From Serratia plymuthica (GTDB lineage: Bacteria; Pseudomonadota; Gammaproteobacteria; Enterobacterales; Enterobacteriaceae), in assembly GCF_018336935.1 (NCBI RefSeq), contig NZ_CP068771.1, positions 1,240,001 through 1,304,000 on the forward strand: a stretch of 64,000 nucleotides of DNA, read 5' to 3'. The notes under the pieces are model-generated. The model saw nothing but the letters and a program-made list of their open reading frames with translations. It was not told the DNA's origin and did no database searches. Within the stretch, counting starts at the first letter, position 1; the number at the start of each line of letters is the position of its first letter. This document shows, piece by piece, positions 44,975 to 53,859 of the stretch. Position numbers and translations under genes: made by a program.

Positions 44975-46444
44975 CTACTCGCGCGGCGCAATGGCGAAGC
45001 GGAAGCAGGCGCCGCTTTGCGCTTGATCCACCAACTGAATATCGCTGCCGTGCAGCTGCAGAATACGCCTGACGATCATCAACCCCAGCCCGCCGGTGTG
45101 GCGTCGCGCCCCGCTCAGGATAGACGGCCGCACGAACAGATCGGCGCGCAGCTCCTGCGGAATGCCGGGGCCGCTGTCGTTGACCTGCACCAGCACTTTG
45201 TCTTCCTGTTGCCACAGCCGCACGTCTATCTCACCGCCCTGCGGCGTATGGCGAATGGCGTTGTCCAACAGGTTGGTCAGCACCCGTTCGATCATGCTCA
45301 GATCGGCGAACACCAGCGGAATGCCGGGGGCGATGTCTGCGCGCAAGCGCTGGTGGCGCGCTTCGGTCGCCAGCTCGAACTTCTGGAAAACGTCCTGTAC
45401 CAGTTCACTGAGCGAGAACGGCTCTTTTTGCGGTTTCACCACGCCGTACTCGAGCCGCGCCAGCTCGAACAGCTCTTGCGCCAGCTTGCCCACCTTGCGA
45501 CTCTGCGCCAGCGCGATGTCCAGATAGCGCCGGCGATCGTTTTCGCTCAGCGTGGCGGATTTTACCGACAGCGTTTCCAGATAGCCGTGCAGCGAGGTGA
45601 GCGGGGTGCGCAGGTCGTGAGAGATGTTGGCGATAAATTCACGCCGCTGCTGATCCTGCTGAGAGAGCGACTGCCACTGTTCGGCAAGGCGCTGCGCCAT
45701 GCTGCGAAACGCCTGCTGCAACTGGCTGACTTCATCTCGCCCGGCGTTGGGAAGCGGCTGCGCCGCATAGGCTTGCACCGCGGCGATACCGCCGTTGTCC
45801 AGCGCACTGACCTGGCGAGTGAGTTGGCGGATTGGCCGCGTGACCCAGCGGAAGGCGAAGCCGCCGGCCAGCAGGCCGAACAGCACCACCAGCCCCATCG
45901 ACCACAGCGCCATCCTGACCGCCGAGCTTAACTGGGCGTTGTTGGCCAGCGCGCTGTAGTTCTCGCCCAGCAGTACGACATACAGATAACCTTCGACCTG
46001 GCCGTTAACCTTCAGCGGTGCGACGCTGAACACTTTTTCTTCGTCGGCGCTGCGCGGGTCGTCGCCGTACACCGGCATCTGTGCGCCGTCGAGCAGCGCC
46101 TGCAGCGGCAACAAGTCGACCTTTTGCCGTTTCAGGTGGCCGGCCGGCGCGGCGTTGCCGATGATATTGCCCCCTTTGTCGAGCAGATAGACCTCTACGC
46201 TGGGATTTACCGCCATCAGTTGATCGAACAGAGTATGCACCGACTGCGGGTTCAAACCGTTCTGGCCCAGCAGCGGGTTGCTGGCGGCGATATGCTGCGC
46301 CAGATTGCCGGACAGCCGTTGAATGGTCGCCTGGCTGAACTGGGTGTTGCTGCGCACCTGCAGCCAGCCGGAGAAGGCGCTGCAGAGCAGCAGCAGCAGG
46401 GCGAAGATCAGCGTCAGGCGCTGTGTCAGCGTGAGATTTTTCAT
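44975..46444 (-). CDS. sensor histidine kinase (module 2)
   Basis: A 489-residue kinase. TM1 is at about residues 9-28, the periplasmic domain at 30-175 (FDQLMAVNPSVEVYLLDKGG is PAS/Cache-like), TM2 at 178-200, then HAMP, HisKA with His276 (FIANISHDLRTPLTSLHGYL), and HATPase (NLLDNAIRHTPQGG; GGLGLMIVRRIL). It is convergent with the module 1 kinase and is of a different subfamily. Its gene follows its response regulator by 3 bases. Confidence 0.93.
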   Translation of the reverse strand: MKNLTLTQRLTLIFALLLLLCSAFSGWLQVRSNTQFSQATIQRLSGNLAQHIAASNPLLGQNGLNPQSVHTLFDQLMAVNPSVEVYLLDKGGNIIGNAAPAGHLKRQKVDLLPLQALLDGAQMPVYGDDPRSADEEKVFSVAPLKVNGQVEGYLYVVLLGENYSALANNAQLSSAVRMALWSMGLVVLFGLLAGGFAFRWVTRPIRQLTRQVSALDNGGIAAVQAYAAQPLPNAGRDEVSQLQQAFRSMAQRLAEQWQSLSQQDQQRREFIANISHDLRTPLTSLHGYLETLSVKSATLSENDRRRYLDIALAQSRKVGKLAQELFELARLEYGVVKPQKEPFSLSELVQDVFQKFELATEARHQRLRADIAPGIPLVFADLSMIERVLTNLLDNAIRHTPQGGEIDVRLWQQEDKVLVQVNDSGPGIPQELRADLFVRPSILSGARRHTGGLGLMIVRRILQLHGSDIQLVDQAQSGACFRFAIAPRE

Positions 46445-46447
46445 GTT

Positions 46448-47161
46448 TTACTCTTGCGGCGACGCCGCGAATTTATAGCCCATGCCCCACACGGTGAGGA
46501 TGTGCTGGGGTTCCGCCGGGTTGCTTTCTATCTTGATGCGCAGCCGGTTGATATGGGTATTCACCGTGTGTTCATACCCTTCATGCTGATAACCCCACAC
46601 CTGATTGAGCAGGCTCAGGCGGGAGAATACCTTGCCCGGATGGCGCGCGAAGAAATACAGCAGGTCGAACTCGCGCGGCGTCAGATCGATCGGCTGCTGA
46701 TTCAATTGCACCTCGCGGGCGATGGGATCGATGGTCAGGCCGTCAAAGCTCAGCGTGCCGGCGTCCAGGCGCAGGTTACGGCTCATCGCCTCCTGGCGGC
46801 GGAACAGCGCCTTGACCCGCGCCACCAGCTCCAGCATCGAGAAAGGCTTGGCCAGATAATCGTCGGCGCCAAGCTCCAGCCCCAACACGCGATGCACCTC
46901 GCTGGAGCGCGCGCTGGTGATGATGATCGGCGTGTAGCGCGTCATGTTGCGCGCCCGGCGACAGATCTCCAGCCCATCGATGCCCGGCAGCATCAGATCG
47001 AGGATCAGGGCGTCCCAGCCGCCCTGTTCCAGCATCGTCATGCCCAGATTGCCGTCGGCGGCGTGGCTGATGCTGTAGCCCTCATCGCGCAGGTGCAACT
47101 GCAGCAGTTCGGCGATATCGCCGTCATCCTCAACGATTAAAATTCTCTTTGGTTTTTCCAT
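46448..47161 (-). CDS. OmpR-type response regulator (module 2)
   Basis: A 237-residue regulator. The receiver has IVEDDGDIAELL, Asp55 (LILDLMLPG) and Lys in DYLAKPFSM. The winged helix has PREFDLLYFFARHPGKVFSR and ends LTVWGMGYKFA. The ATG at 47161 is chosen over an in-frame GTG at 47173 because GGA lies just ahead of it. It is divergent from the module 2 cytochrome b with 151 bases between, where no long palindrome like that of module 1 is seen. Confidence 0.93.
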   Translation of the reverse strand: MEKPKRILIVEDDGDIAELLQLHLRDEGYSISHAADGNLGMTMLEQGGWDALILDLMLPGIDGLEICRRARNMTRYTPIIITSARSSEVHRVLGLELGADDYLAKPFSMLELVARVKALFRRQEAMSRNLRLDAGTLSFDGLTIDPIAREVQLNQQPIDLTPREFDLLYFFARHPGKVFSRLSLLNQVWGYQHEGYEHTVNTHINRLRIKIESNPAEPQHILTVWGMGYKFAASPQE

Positions 47162-47312
47162 CTTTTCCGCCACCGATGACCCGCTTCTCTCTGAAGTCTA
47201 CACAAGCGCGGTGCGGGGAGTTATCACATTTTATTTAACTTTGCGTGAGGTCTTGGGGAACAAATTCGCGAAATACTGGGTTCATCGCCACCTTGGCCGC
47301 CAGGAGAAAATC

Positions 47313-47924
47313 ATGAGCATGACTCGCGCACCGGAAAAGCCACCGCTTGTGCATCCGCTGTGGTTGCGGTTGACGCATTGGTTGAACGCGTTGGCGATGC
47401 TGATCATGGTGACCAGCGGCTGGCGCATCTATAACGCTTCGCCGCTGTTCAACTTCAGCTTTGTCAACGAGCTGACGCTCGGCGGCTGGTTAGGCGGCGC
47501 ACTGCAGTGGCACTTTGCCGGCATGTGGCTGTTTGGGTTTAACGGGCTGTGTTACCTGCTCATTAACCTGGTCAGCGGCCGTTTCAAACGCAAATTTTGG
47601 CCGCTCAGCCCCAGACAGTTTTTCACCGATCTGAGCGCCGCGTTGCGTGGCCGGCTGCAGCATGCCGATTTGCGCCACTACAACATGGTGCAGCGCGCGG
47701 CTTATCTGTTCGTGATGGCCGACAGCATCCTGATGGCGCTCTCCGGGCTGGTGCTGTGGAAATCGGTGCAGTTTCCGCTGTTGCGCGAACTGCTTGGCGG
47801 TTATGACACGGCGCGTTACATCCACTTTTTCGCCATGTCGGCGCTGGTGGGGTTTGTCGTGATTCATTTGGTGATGGTGGCGCTGGTGCCCCGCACCTTG
47901 TTGGCCATGTTGCGCGGACGTTAA
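47313..47924 (+). CDS. cytochrome b561/b6-type membrane subunit (module 2)
   Basis: A 203-residue paralogue of the module 1 cytochrome (shared SGW.IYNASPLF.F, LTLGGWLGGA..WH, GGYDTARYIHFFAMSA). His residues in RLTHWLNAL, LQWHFAGMW, RYIHFFAM and VVIHLVMV are probable haem ligands. The start at 47313 follows AGGAGAAAATC; a longer frame from 47211 runs into the divergent promoter. It lies 10 bases before the oxidoreductase gene. Confidence 0.9.
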   Translation: MSMTRAPEKPPLVHPLWLRLTHWLNALAMLIMVTSGWRIYNASPLFNFSFVNELTLGGWLGGALQWHFAGMWLFGFNGLCYLLINLVSGRFKRKFWPLSPRQFFTDLSAALRGRLQHADLRHYNMVQRAAYLFVMADSILMALSGLVLWKSVQFPLLRELLGGYDTARYIHFFAMSALVGFVVIHLVMVALVPRTLLAMLRGR

Positions 47925-47934
47925 GGGGATCGCA

Positions 47935-48711
47935 ATGAAAACGGATAAGCCATCCATTACGGTGAGTGAGGGGCAGGAGATTGTCAAAGAGGCGCAGCGG
48001 TTGCTGGCGTCTTCGTCACGCCGCCGTTTTCTGCGCAACGGTCTGACGCTGGGCGGCATAGCGATGCTCACCGGCTGCGATCTCAGCAGCAACGCCAACG
48101 TCGAGCAGGCGCTGAGTCGCATTTCGCGTTTTAACGATCGGGTGCAGGGTTGGCTGTTCAGCGCCGACCATCTGGCGCCGGTCTATCCCGAATCCATGAT
48201 GACCCGGCCGTTTCCGTTCAACGCCTTTTACGGCGAAGAAGAGGCGCCGGACATCAACGGCGACGACTATCGGTTGGAAGTCAGCGGACTGGTGCTGGAC
48301 AAAAGCGCCTGGACATTGCCGCAGTTGCACCGGATGGCGCAAATCAGTCAGGTGACGCGCCATATCTGCGTCGAAGGCTGGAGCGCCATCGGCAAGTGGG
48401 GAGGCGTGCCCTTTGCGACCTTTCTCAAGGCGATTGGCGCGGATTTGAACGCGCGCTATGTCAGCTTTAAATGCGCCGACGATTACTACACCAGCATCGA
48501 TATGGCTACCGCGCTGCATCCCCAGACCATTCTGGCGCTGACCTATGACGGCCAGATTCTGCCGCGCAAATACGGTTATCCGATGAAGCTGCGCATGCCG
48601 ACCAAACTCGGTTACAAGAATCCGAAACACATTCAGGTGATTGAAATCACCAATCGCTTCCCGGGCGGTTACTGGGAAGACCAAGGTTATAACTGGTTTG
48701 GCGGCAGCTGA
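47935..48711 (+). CDS. Tat-exported molybdopterin oxidoreductase, YedY/SUOX family (module 2)
   Basis: A 258-residue paralogue of the enzyme at 40695. It has a textbook Tat motif (SSRRRFLRNG, about residues 27-36) and lipobox LTGC with Cys48 followed by Asp49; Asp at +2 keeps enterobacterial lipoproteins at the inner membrane, next to its cytochrome b. The molybdenum ligand is Cys145 (RHICVEGWSAIG). It is followed by a Met-rich exported protein, which suggests that methionine sulfoxide is its substrate (inference). Confidence 0.9.
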   Translation: MKTDKPSITVSEGQEIVKEAQRLLASSSRRRFLRNGLTLGGIAMLTGCDLSSNANVEQALSRISRFNDRVQGWLFSADHLAPVYPESMMTRPFPFNAFYGEEEAPDINGDDYRLEVSGLVLDKSAWTLPQLHRMAQISQVTRHICVEGWSAIGKWGGVPFATFLKAIGADLNARYVSFKCADDYYTSIDMATALHPQTILALTYDGQILPRKYGYPMKLRMPTKLGYKNPKHIQVIEITNRFPGGYWEDQGYNWFGGS

Positions 48712-48771
48712 CGGCGGCCGCAACTATCCCCTGACACCTCAGGTGTCTTTGACATGAAAGAAGGAAATACC

Positions 48772-49062
48772 ATGAAAAAGTTATTCGCAATGATGATGTG
48801 CAGCGCGTTGATGTTGGGCGTGGCCGGTGCCAATGCCGCAGACAGCATGAGTAAGGATGCGATGAAGAAGGACGGCATGAGCCAGATGTCGCATGACGGC
48901 ATGGCGAAAGACGGTATGGCTAAGGACGGTATGAAGAAAGATTGCATGGGCAAGGATTGCATGAAGAAAGACGCCATGAAGCATGACGCGATGAAAAAGG
49001 ACCACATGGCGAAAGACGCTATGAAGAAAGACGCCATGAAAAAGGATGCGATGGGGCAGTAA
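48772..49062 (+). CDS. methionine-rich MXKDX-repeat exported protein (MrpX-like)
   Basis: A 96-residue secreted protein. A signal peptide (MKKLFAMMMCSALMLGVAGA, cleaved near NA/AD) precedes about 74 residues built of five-residue repeats of the form M-x-K-D-x. Fifteen of about 74 mature residues are Met, with two Cys. Such pentapeptide MXKDX proteins are known; in Azospira suillum the Met-rich MrpX scavenges hypochlorite and is re-reduced by a YedY-type enzyme. Here it follows the SUOX-type gene by 60 bases. RBS AAGGAAATACC supports the start at 48772. Confidence 0.88.
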   Translation: MKKLFAMMMCSALMLGVAGANAADSMSKDAMKKDGMSQMSHDGMAKDGMAKDGMKKDCMGKDCMKKDAMKHDAMKKDHMAKDAMKKDAMKKDAMGQ

Positions 49063-49090
49063 TAAAAGATGCGATGGGGCAGTAATAAAA
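49045..49090 (+). repeat. 23-bp perfect tandem duplication over the MXKDX stop codon
   Basis: GATGCGATGGGGCAGTAATA plus AAA occurs twice, at 49045-49067 and 49068-49090, without a mismatch. The first copy contains the last codons and the stop; the second is non-coding. It is a recent slippage or unequal-exchange product, consistent with expansion and contraction of the repeat gene. Confidence 0.9.
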
Positions 49091-49092
49091 AA

Positions 49093-49120
49093 GGCGCAGC
49101 GAAACCCGCTGCGCCTTTTT
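49093..49120. terminator. intrinsic terminator between MXKDX gene and betT
   Basis: A perfect 9-bp stem (GGCGCAGCG / CGCTGCGCC) with a 5-base loop, flanked by A's and T's on the two sides. It can end both the module 2 operon and betT. Confidence 0.9.
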
Positions 49121-49137
49121 GCCGTGCCTGAGCCGGG

Positions 49138-51177
49138 TTACATATCCGGGAAGGTCAGGGTATTGCCCGGCGCTTCGCGGTGAATATGCAGGAAGTTCAG
49201 GTGCTTCTCGTACTGATCGAGAATGTCGCCGATCACCTGCTCCTTGCTGTAATCCATCAGGTCATTACCCTGGGTGCCTTCCATCAGGAAGGTTTCCAGC
49301 CGGTAATAGTGCGATTTGCCTGAGCGGGCGCGGTAGGTGAAGCCCGGCACCGAATAACGCTGTGGCCAAATCTGATAGATAAAGTTCTGCTCTTCACCCA
49401 AATGCACCAGCAGCTCCAGGTGGTTCAAACGCTCATCTTCTGCCGGCGGCACTTCGGTAAATTCCACTTTGGCGCCGCGCAGTTCCAGCTCGCGCGCCAC
49501 TTCCTGCATGGCCGGTCTGCAACGGGTATCCAGCATTTTTTGCGTGTACTGGGTGCCGGGGTAGTTCATCACCCGCGACAGGCGCTGCTTCCAGTTCAGT
49601 ACGTCATTACTGGATATCGGCATGGGGGCGTTGGTGTTCAGCGCGCTGGCCTTGCGATAGTCCTCAACCCGCAGCGATTTATACAACCCGGCCATCACGA
49701 AGAAGATCACGAAGCTGAACGGCAGGCCCATGATCACCGTCGTTTTCTGCAACGCAGGCACCCCGTCGGTCATCAGCATGCCGATGGTCAACAGGCCGAT
49801 GGCCACCGACCAGAAAATCCGCAGCCAGTTGGGTGCATCGTTATTGATGTCGACCAGGCGCGAGGTAAAGTTGCCCAGCACCAGCGAACCTGAATCCGCC
49901 GAGGTCACATAGAACAGCAGGCCGGTAATGGTGGCCACCGAGGCGCTGAAGGTGAAGCCCGGGTATTGCGCCAGCAGGCTATAGAAACCGCGCTCCGGGT
50001 ATTGCATCACTTCCTGCGCGAAGGCGGCATTGCCGTGGATAATCTGGTACAGCGCGCTATTGCCGAATATCGACAGCCACAGCAGGGTGAACACGAAAGG
50101 AATGATCAGCGTGCCGACCACAAACTGACGGATGGTACGCCCGCGTGAAATACGCGCCAGGAACAGGCCGACAAACGGCGACCATGCCACCCACCATGCC
50201 CAGAAGAACAGGGTCCAGTTGTTCATCCATTCCACCGGACGATCGAAGGCGAAGCTGTTGAGCGTCATGCCCATAAAGCGGTTGACGTAATCGCCGACGT
50301 TGAGCACCAGCGCATTGAGCAGGAACTCGGTATCGCCGCAGAACAGCACGAACAGGATCAGCCCCAGCGCCAGCAATACGTTGAGTTCCGACAAAATACG
50401 AATGCCCTTGTTGACGCCGGAGGTCACCGAAATGGTGGCCATAATCACCGAAAGCAGGATAAGCGCGCTTTGAACCGTCAGGTTTTCCGGTACCTGGAAC
50501 AGCACCTTCAATCCGTAGTTGAGCTGCACCACGCCAATGCCGAGCGTGGTAGCGATGCCGAAAATAGTGCCCAGCACCGCCGCGATATCCACGCTGTGGC
50601 CGATCGGGCCGTTGATGCGTTTACCGAAGATCGGGTACAGCGCCGAACGGATAGTCAGCGGCAGGTTATAGCGGTAGCTGAAATAACCGAGGGCAATGCC
50701 CATCAACGCATACATCGACCAGCCGGTTAACCCATAGTGGAACAGCGTCCACACCATGGCCTGGCGCGCGGCTTCCAACGTTTGGGCATCGCCCTCCGGC
50801 GGCATCATATATTGCGTCACGGGTTCGGCGACCGAGAAGAACATCAAATCGATGCCGATACCGGCGGCGAACAGCATCGCCGCCCAGCTCATCAGGCTGA
50901 ACTCGGGCTTGGACTGTTCCGGCCCGAGCTTGATCGAACCGAAGCGCGAGGCGGCGATAAATACCACGAATACGATGTACAGGGTGGCGGCCAGCAGGTA
51001 ATACCAGCCGAAGGTGGTTGAAACCCAATTCAGGGTACGGGTGATCCATCGCCCGGAGAAATCGGTAAAAAAGATGGTCATCAGCGAGAAGGCCAGAATC
51101 AGCCCTGCCGAGGTAAAGAAAACCACAGGATTAAGGCGATCCTTTTGCGGTTTTGAGGAGGTTTCGCTGGTTGTCAT
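49138..51177 (-). CDS. betT: BCCT-family choline transporter BetT
   Basis: A 679-residue proton-coupled choline importer with 12 membrane segments and a long C-terminal cytoplasmic tail (about residues 510-679) that senses osmolarity in BetT. The BCCT signature is at NNWTLFFWAWWVAWSPFVGL (about residue 320). Its length matches E. coli BetT. It is divergent from betIBA across the BetI site. Confidence 0.96.
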   Translation of the reverse strand: MTTSETSSKPQKDRLNPVVFFTSAGLILAFSLMTIFFTDFSGRWITRTLNWVSTTFGWYYLLAATLYIVFVVFIAASRFGSIKLGPEQSKPEFSLMSWAAMLFAAGIGIDLMFFSVAEPVTQYMMPPEGDAQTLEAARQAMVWTLFHYGLTGWSMYALMGIALGYFSYRYNLPLTIRSALYPIFGKRINGPIGHSVDIAAVLGTIFGIATTLGIGVVQLNYGLKVLFQVPENLTVQSALILLSVIMATISVTSGVNKGIRILSELNVLLALGLILFVLFCGDTEFLLNALVLNVGDYVNRFMGMTLNSFAFDRPVEWMNNWTLFFWAWWVAWSPFVGLFLARISRGRTIRQFVVGTLIIPFVFTLLWLSIFGNSALYQIIHGNAAFAQEVMQYPERGFYSLLAQYPGFTFSASVATITGLLFYVTSADSGSLVLGNFTSRLVDINNDAPNWLRIFWSVAIGLLTIGMLMTDGVPALQKTTVIMGLPFSFVIFFVMAGLYKSLRVEDYRKASALNTNAPMPISSNDVLNWKQRLSRVMNYPGTQYTQKMLDTRCRPAMQEVARELELRGAKVEFTEVPPAEDERLNHLELLVHLGEEQNFIYQIWPQRYSVPGFTYRARSGKSHYYRLETFLMEGTQGNDLMDYSKEQVIGDILDQYEKHLNFLHIHREAPGNTLTFPDM

Positions 51178-51565
51178 CGTCGTCCTCTGTTTTTAACAAC
51201 TGAGTAAAATCGTGCCCACATTTCTGCTCTGAACGACGCGCAGGCGTCGTCCGGAAAGTGCGGATAAAAAGCGGCACTGCTTGCCGTTTAGCCTGTTAAC
51301 GAAACGGGAAATCGTTTCGTGGTGGGAACCGCTTACAGACACTGATTTTGGTCAGATTCGTTAAATACCTCACAAAAATCAGCCAGTTCCACAACCGAAA
51401 AGTACATTTTTGTAACCAGGCAGCAATAAAATATATGCAATTTTTATTGAACGTTCAATCAAAAAAAAGTTTAATAGTCCGCATGAAGACCAAGTTCAGC
51501 AGGCGAAAGGTCGATGAAATTCGCCGCTGAGATGAGGCCGAAGTCGGTTTTGTGAGAGTCGAATT
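51178..51565. promoter_or_regulatory. betT/betI divergent control region
   Basis: A 388-base region holding the BetI-type palindrome ATTGAACGTTCAAT (51446-51459) and two further perfect dyads: ACGACGC-GCAG-GCGTCGT (51233-51250) and ACGAAACG-GGAAAT-CGTTTCGT (51299-51320). BetI relieves repression when choline binds. The other two dyads are nearer betT and could be for another regulator or be leader hairpins. No gene is seen in the gap. Confidence 0.75.
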
Positions 51566-52162
51566 ATGCCAAAGGTAGGAATGCAGCCAATAAGAAGGCA
51601 GCAGTTGATTGATGCCACGCTGGCCGCGGTAAACGAAGTCGGAATGCATGACGCCACCATTGCGCAGATAGCGCGCAGGGCGGGCGTTTCCAACGGCATC
51701 ATCAGCCACTATTTCAAGGACAAGAACGGCTTGCTGGAAGCCACGATGCGCTATTTGATCAGCCATTTGGGCGAAGCGGTGAAGCTGCGGTTGCAGGCGC
51801 TGAACGACCAGAGCCCGGCTTCGAGGCTGCAGGCGATCGTCGCCGGCAACTTCGACGACAGCCAGATCAACAGCGCAGCGATGAAAACCTGGCTGGCCTT
51901 TTGGGCCAGCAGCCTGCATCAGCCGCAGCTTAACCGGCTACAGCAGGTGAACGGCCGCCGTCTGTATTCCAACCTGTGCGCCGAGTTCAGGCGCAGCTTA
52001 CCGCAGGCGCAGGCGCGTTTGGCGGCCAAAGGGCTGGCGGCATTGATCGACGGTCTGTGGTTGCGCAGCGCACTGCGCGGCGCGGCGTTTAACCAGGCGC
52101 AGGCGATCGCGCTCACTACCGATTACATTACGTTTCAACTCCGGGGGCAAACGCCACCCTGA
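51566..52162 (+). CDS. betI: choline-responsive repressor BetI (TetR family)
   Basis: A 198-residue TetR-type repressor: [20 protein letters not shown], then the helix-turn-helix [19 protein letters not shown], and a C-terminal choline-binding domain ([16 protein letters not shown]). It controls betT and betIBA through the palindrome just upstream. The start gives a length close to E. coli BetI. Confidence 0.96.
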   Translation: MPKVGMQPIRRQQLIDATLAAVNEVGMHDATIAQIARRAGVSNGIISHYFKDKNGLLEATMRYLISHLGEAVKLRLQALNDQSPASRLQAIVAGNFDDSQINSAAMKTWLAFWASSLHQPQLNRLQQVNGRRLYSNLCAEFRRSLPQAQARLAAKGLAALIDGLWLRSALRGAAFNQAQAIALTTDYITFQLRGQTPP

Positions 52163-52182
52163 GGACAATCCAAGGAGAACCT

Positions 52183-53655
52183 ATGTCCCGTTTTGGCTTG
52201 CAGAAGCTCTATATCAATGGCGCCTATGTAGACAGTACCGAGGGGAAAACCTTCAACGCAGTGAACCCGGCGAATGGCGAAGTGCTTGCCGAGATCCAGT
52301 CCGCCAGCGCTGAAGACGTCAACCGTGCGGTTGCCAGCGCAGCCAGCGGGCAGAAGGTGTGGGCGGCGATGACGGCGATGGCGCGTTCGCGCATTCTGCG
52401 CCGCGCGGTGGATATTCTGCGCGAGCGCAATGACGAACTGGCGGCGCTGGAAACGCTGGATACCGGCAAGGCGATGTCGGAAACCACCGCGGTCGATATC
52501 GTCACCGGCGCCGACGTACTGGAATACTACGCAGGGCTGATCCCGGCTATCGAAGGCCAGCAGATCCCGCTGCGCGACACCTCTTTCGTGTATACCCGCC
52601 GTGAACCGCTGGGCGTGGTGGCAGGTATCGGCGCCTGGAACTACCCGATTCAGATTGCCTTGTGGAAGTCCGCGCCGGCCCTGGCGGCGGGCAACGCGAT
52701 GATCTTCAAACCGAGCGAAGTAACCTCCCTGACCGCGCTGAAACTGGCCGAGATCTACACCGAAGCCGGCGTGCCGGACGGCGTGTTCAACGTGCTCACC
52801 GGCAGCGGCGCAGACGTCGGCCAGTATCTGACCGATCACCCGGGCATCGCCAAGGTATCTTTCACCGGCGGGGTGAAAACCGGCAAGAAAGTGATGGCCA
52901 ACGCCTCCGGCTCCACGCTGAAAGAAGTCACCATGGAGCTGGGCGGCAAGTCGCCGCTGATTGTCTTTGACGACGCCGATCTGGATCGCGCCGCCGACAT
53001 CGCCATGATGGCCAATTTCTACAGCTCCGGCCAGGTGTGCACCAACGGTACGCGGGTGTTTGTCCCGGCGGCGTTGCAGGCGCAGTTTGAAGCGAAAATT
53101 CTCGAGCGCGTGAAGCGTATTCGCCTGGGTGATCCGACCGATCCGCAAACCAACTTTGGGCCGCTGGTCAGCTTCGCGCATATGGAATCCGTGCTGCGCT
53201 TTATCGAGAGCGGCAAGAACAGCGGCGCGCGTTTGCTGTGCGGCGGTGAGCGCGTGACCGAAGGCGAATACGCCAAGGGCGCCTATGTGGCGCCGACGGT
53301 GTTTACCGATTGCCGCGACGACATGGAAATTGTGCGTGAAGAGATCTTCGGGCCGGTGATGAGCATCCTCAGCTATCACAGCGAAGAAGAAGTGGTGCGC
53401 CGTGCCAACGACACCACCTTCGGCCTGGCCGCCGGTCTGGTGACCAACGATCTGACCCGCGCTCACCGCGTGATTCACCAGCTTGAAGCCGGCATTTGCT
53501 GGATCAACACCTGGGGCGAGTCGGCGGCGGAAATGCCGGTTGGCGGCTACAAGCAATCCGGCGTCGGCCGCGAGAACGGCCTGAGCACGCTGGAGCACTA
53601 CACCCAGATCAAATCGGTGCAAGTCGAGTTGGGCGAATACACCTCGGTGTTCTGA
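52183..53655 (+). CDS. betB: betaine-aldehyde dehydrogenase BetB
   Basis: A 490-residue NAD(P)-dependent aldehyde dehydrogenase. The catalytic Glu is in [10 protein letters not shown], the catalytic Cys in [13 protein letters not shown], and NAD binding in [14 protein letters not shown]. It converts betaine aldehyde to the osmoprotectant glycine betaine. It lies 20 bases after betI with RBS AAGGAGAACCT. Confidence 0.97.
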   Translation: MSRFGLQKLYINGAYVDSTEGKTFNAVNPANGEVLAEIQSASAEDVNRAVASAASGQKVWAAMTAMARSRILRRAVDILRERNDELAALETLDTGKAMSETTAVDIVTGADVLEYYAGLIPAIEGQQIPLRDTSFVYTRREPLGVVAGIGAWNYPIQIALWKSAPALAAGNAMIFKPSEVTSLTALKLAEIYTEAGVPDGVFNVLTGSGADVGQYLTDHPGIAKVSFTGGVKTGKKVMANASGSTLKEVTMELGGKSPLIVFDDADLDRAADIAMMANFYSSGQVCTNGTRVFVPAALQAQFEAKILERVKRIRLGDPTDPQTNFGPLVSFAHMESVLRFIESGKNSGARLLCGGERVTEGEYAKGAYVAPTVFTDCRDDMEIVREEIFGPVMSILSYHSEEEVVRRANDTTFGLAAGLVTNDLTRAHRVIHQLEAGICWINTWGESAAEMPVGGYKQSGVGRENGLSTLEHYTQIKSVQVELGEYTSVF

Positions 53656-53859
53656 TATCCCCGTCGTCTTTCGAGCTACAGCGTTGTTGGGGCTTCCAAA
53701 TGCCGAGGCCCTCAAGTTTTTGACCCTACATATATACCCAATGGATTTCAAGCTGCAGCCAGGCGGCAAGTTCGGGCATCCCCAGGAGCTTACTTAAGTC
53801 AGTGACTGGGGTGGCCGTACGCAGCCAACAACGCTGTGGCTTGAAAGACGAAGGGTATA
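53656..53859. repeat. palindromic repeat cluster between betB and betA
   Basis: A left-end fragment (CCCCGTCGTCTTTCGAGCTA, 53660-53700) is followed by a full inverted copy (TATACCCAATGGATTTCAAG ... GAAAGACGAAGGGTATA, 53733-53859) of the repeat at 8218-8343. The element fills almost the whole intercistronic gap, where it could lower or stabilise the distal betA message. Confidence 0.75.

Noticed and set aside
48838..49062. Short tandem DNA repeats in the Met-rich gene considered as a CRISPR-like or VNTR array.
   Set aside because: Repeats are in-frame five-codon units without spacers and encode the MXKDX protein; no cas genes are present.
52135..53769. A 544-codon open frame on the minus strand opposite betB.
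   Set aside because: It is the antisense shadow of a high-GC gene; its product is low-complexity, rich in His, Gln and Arg, with no family resemblance, while betB is unmistakable.
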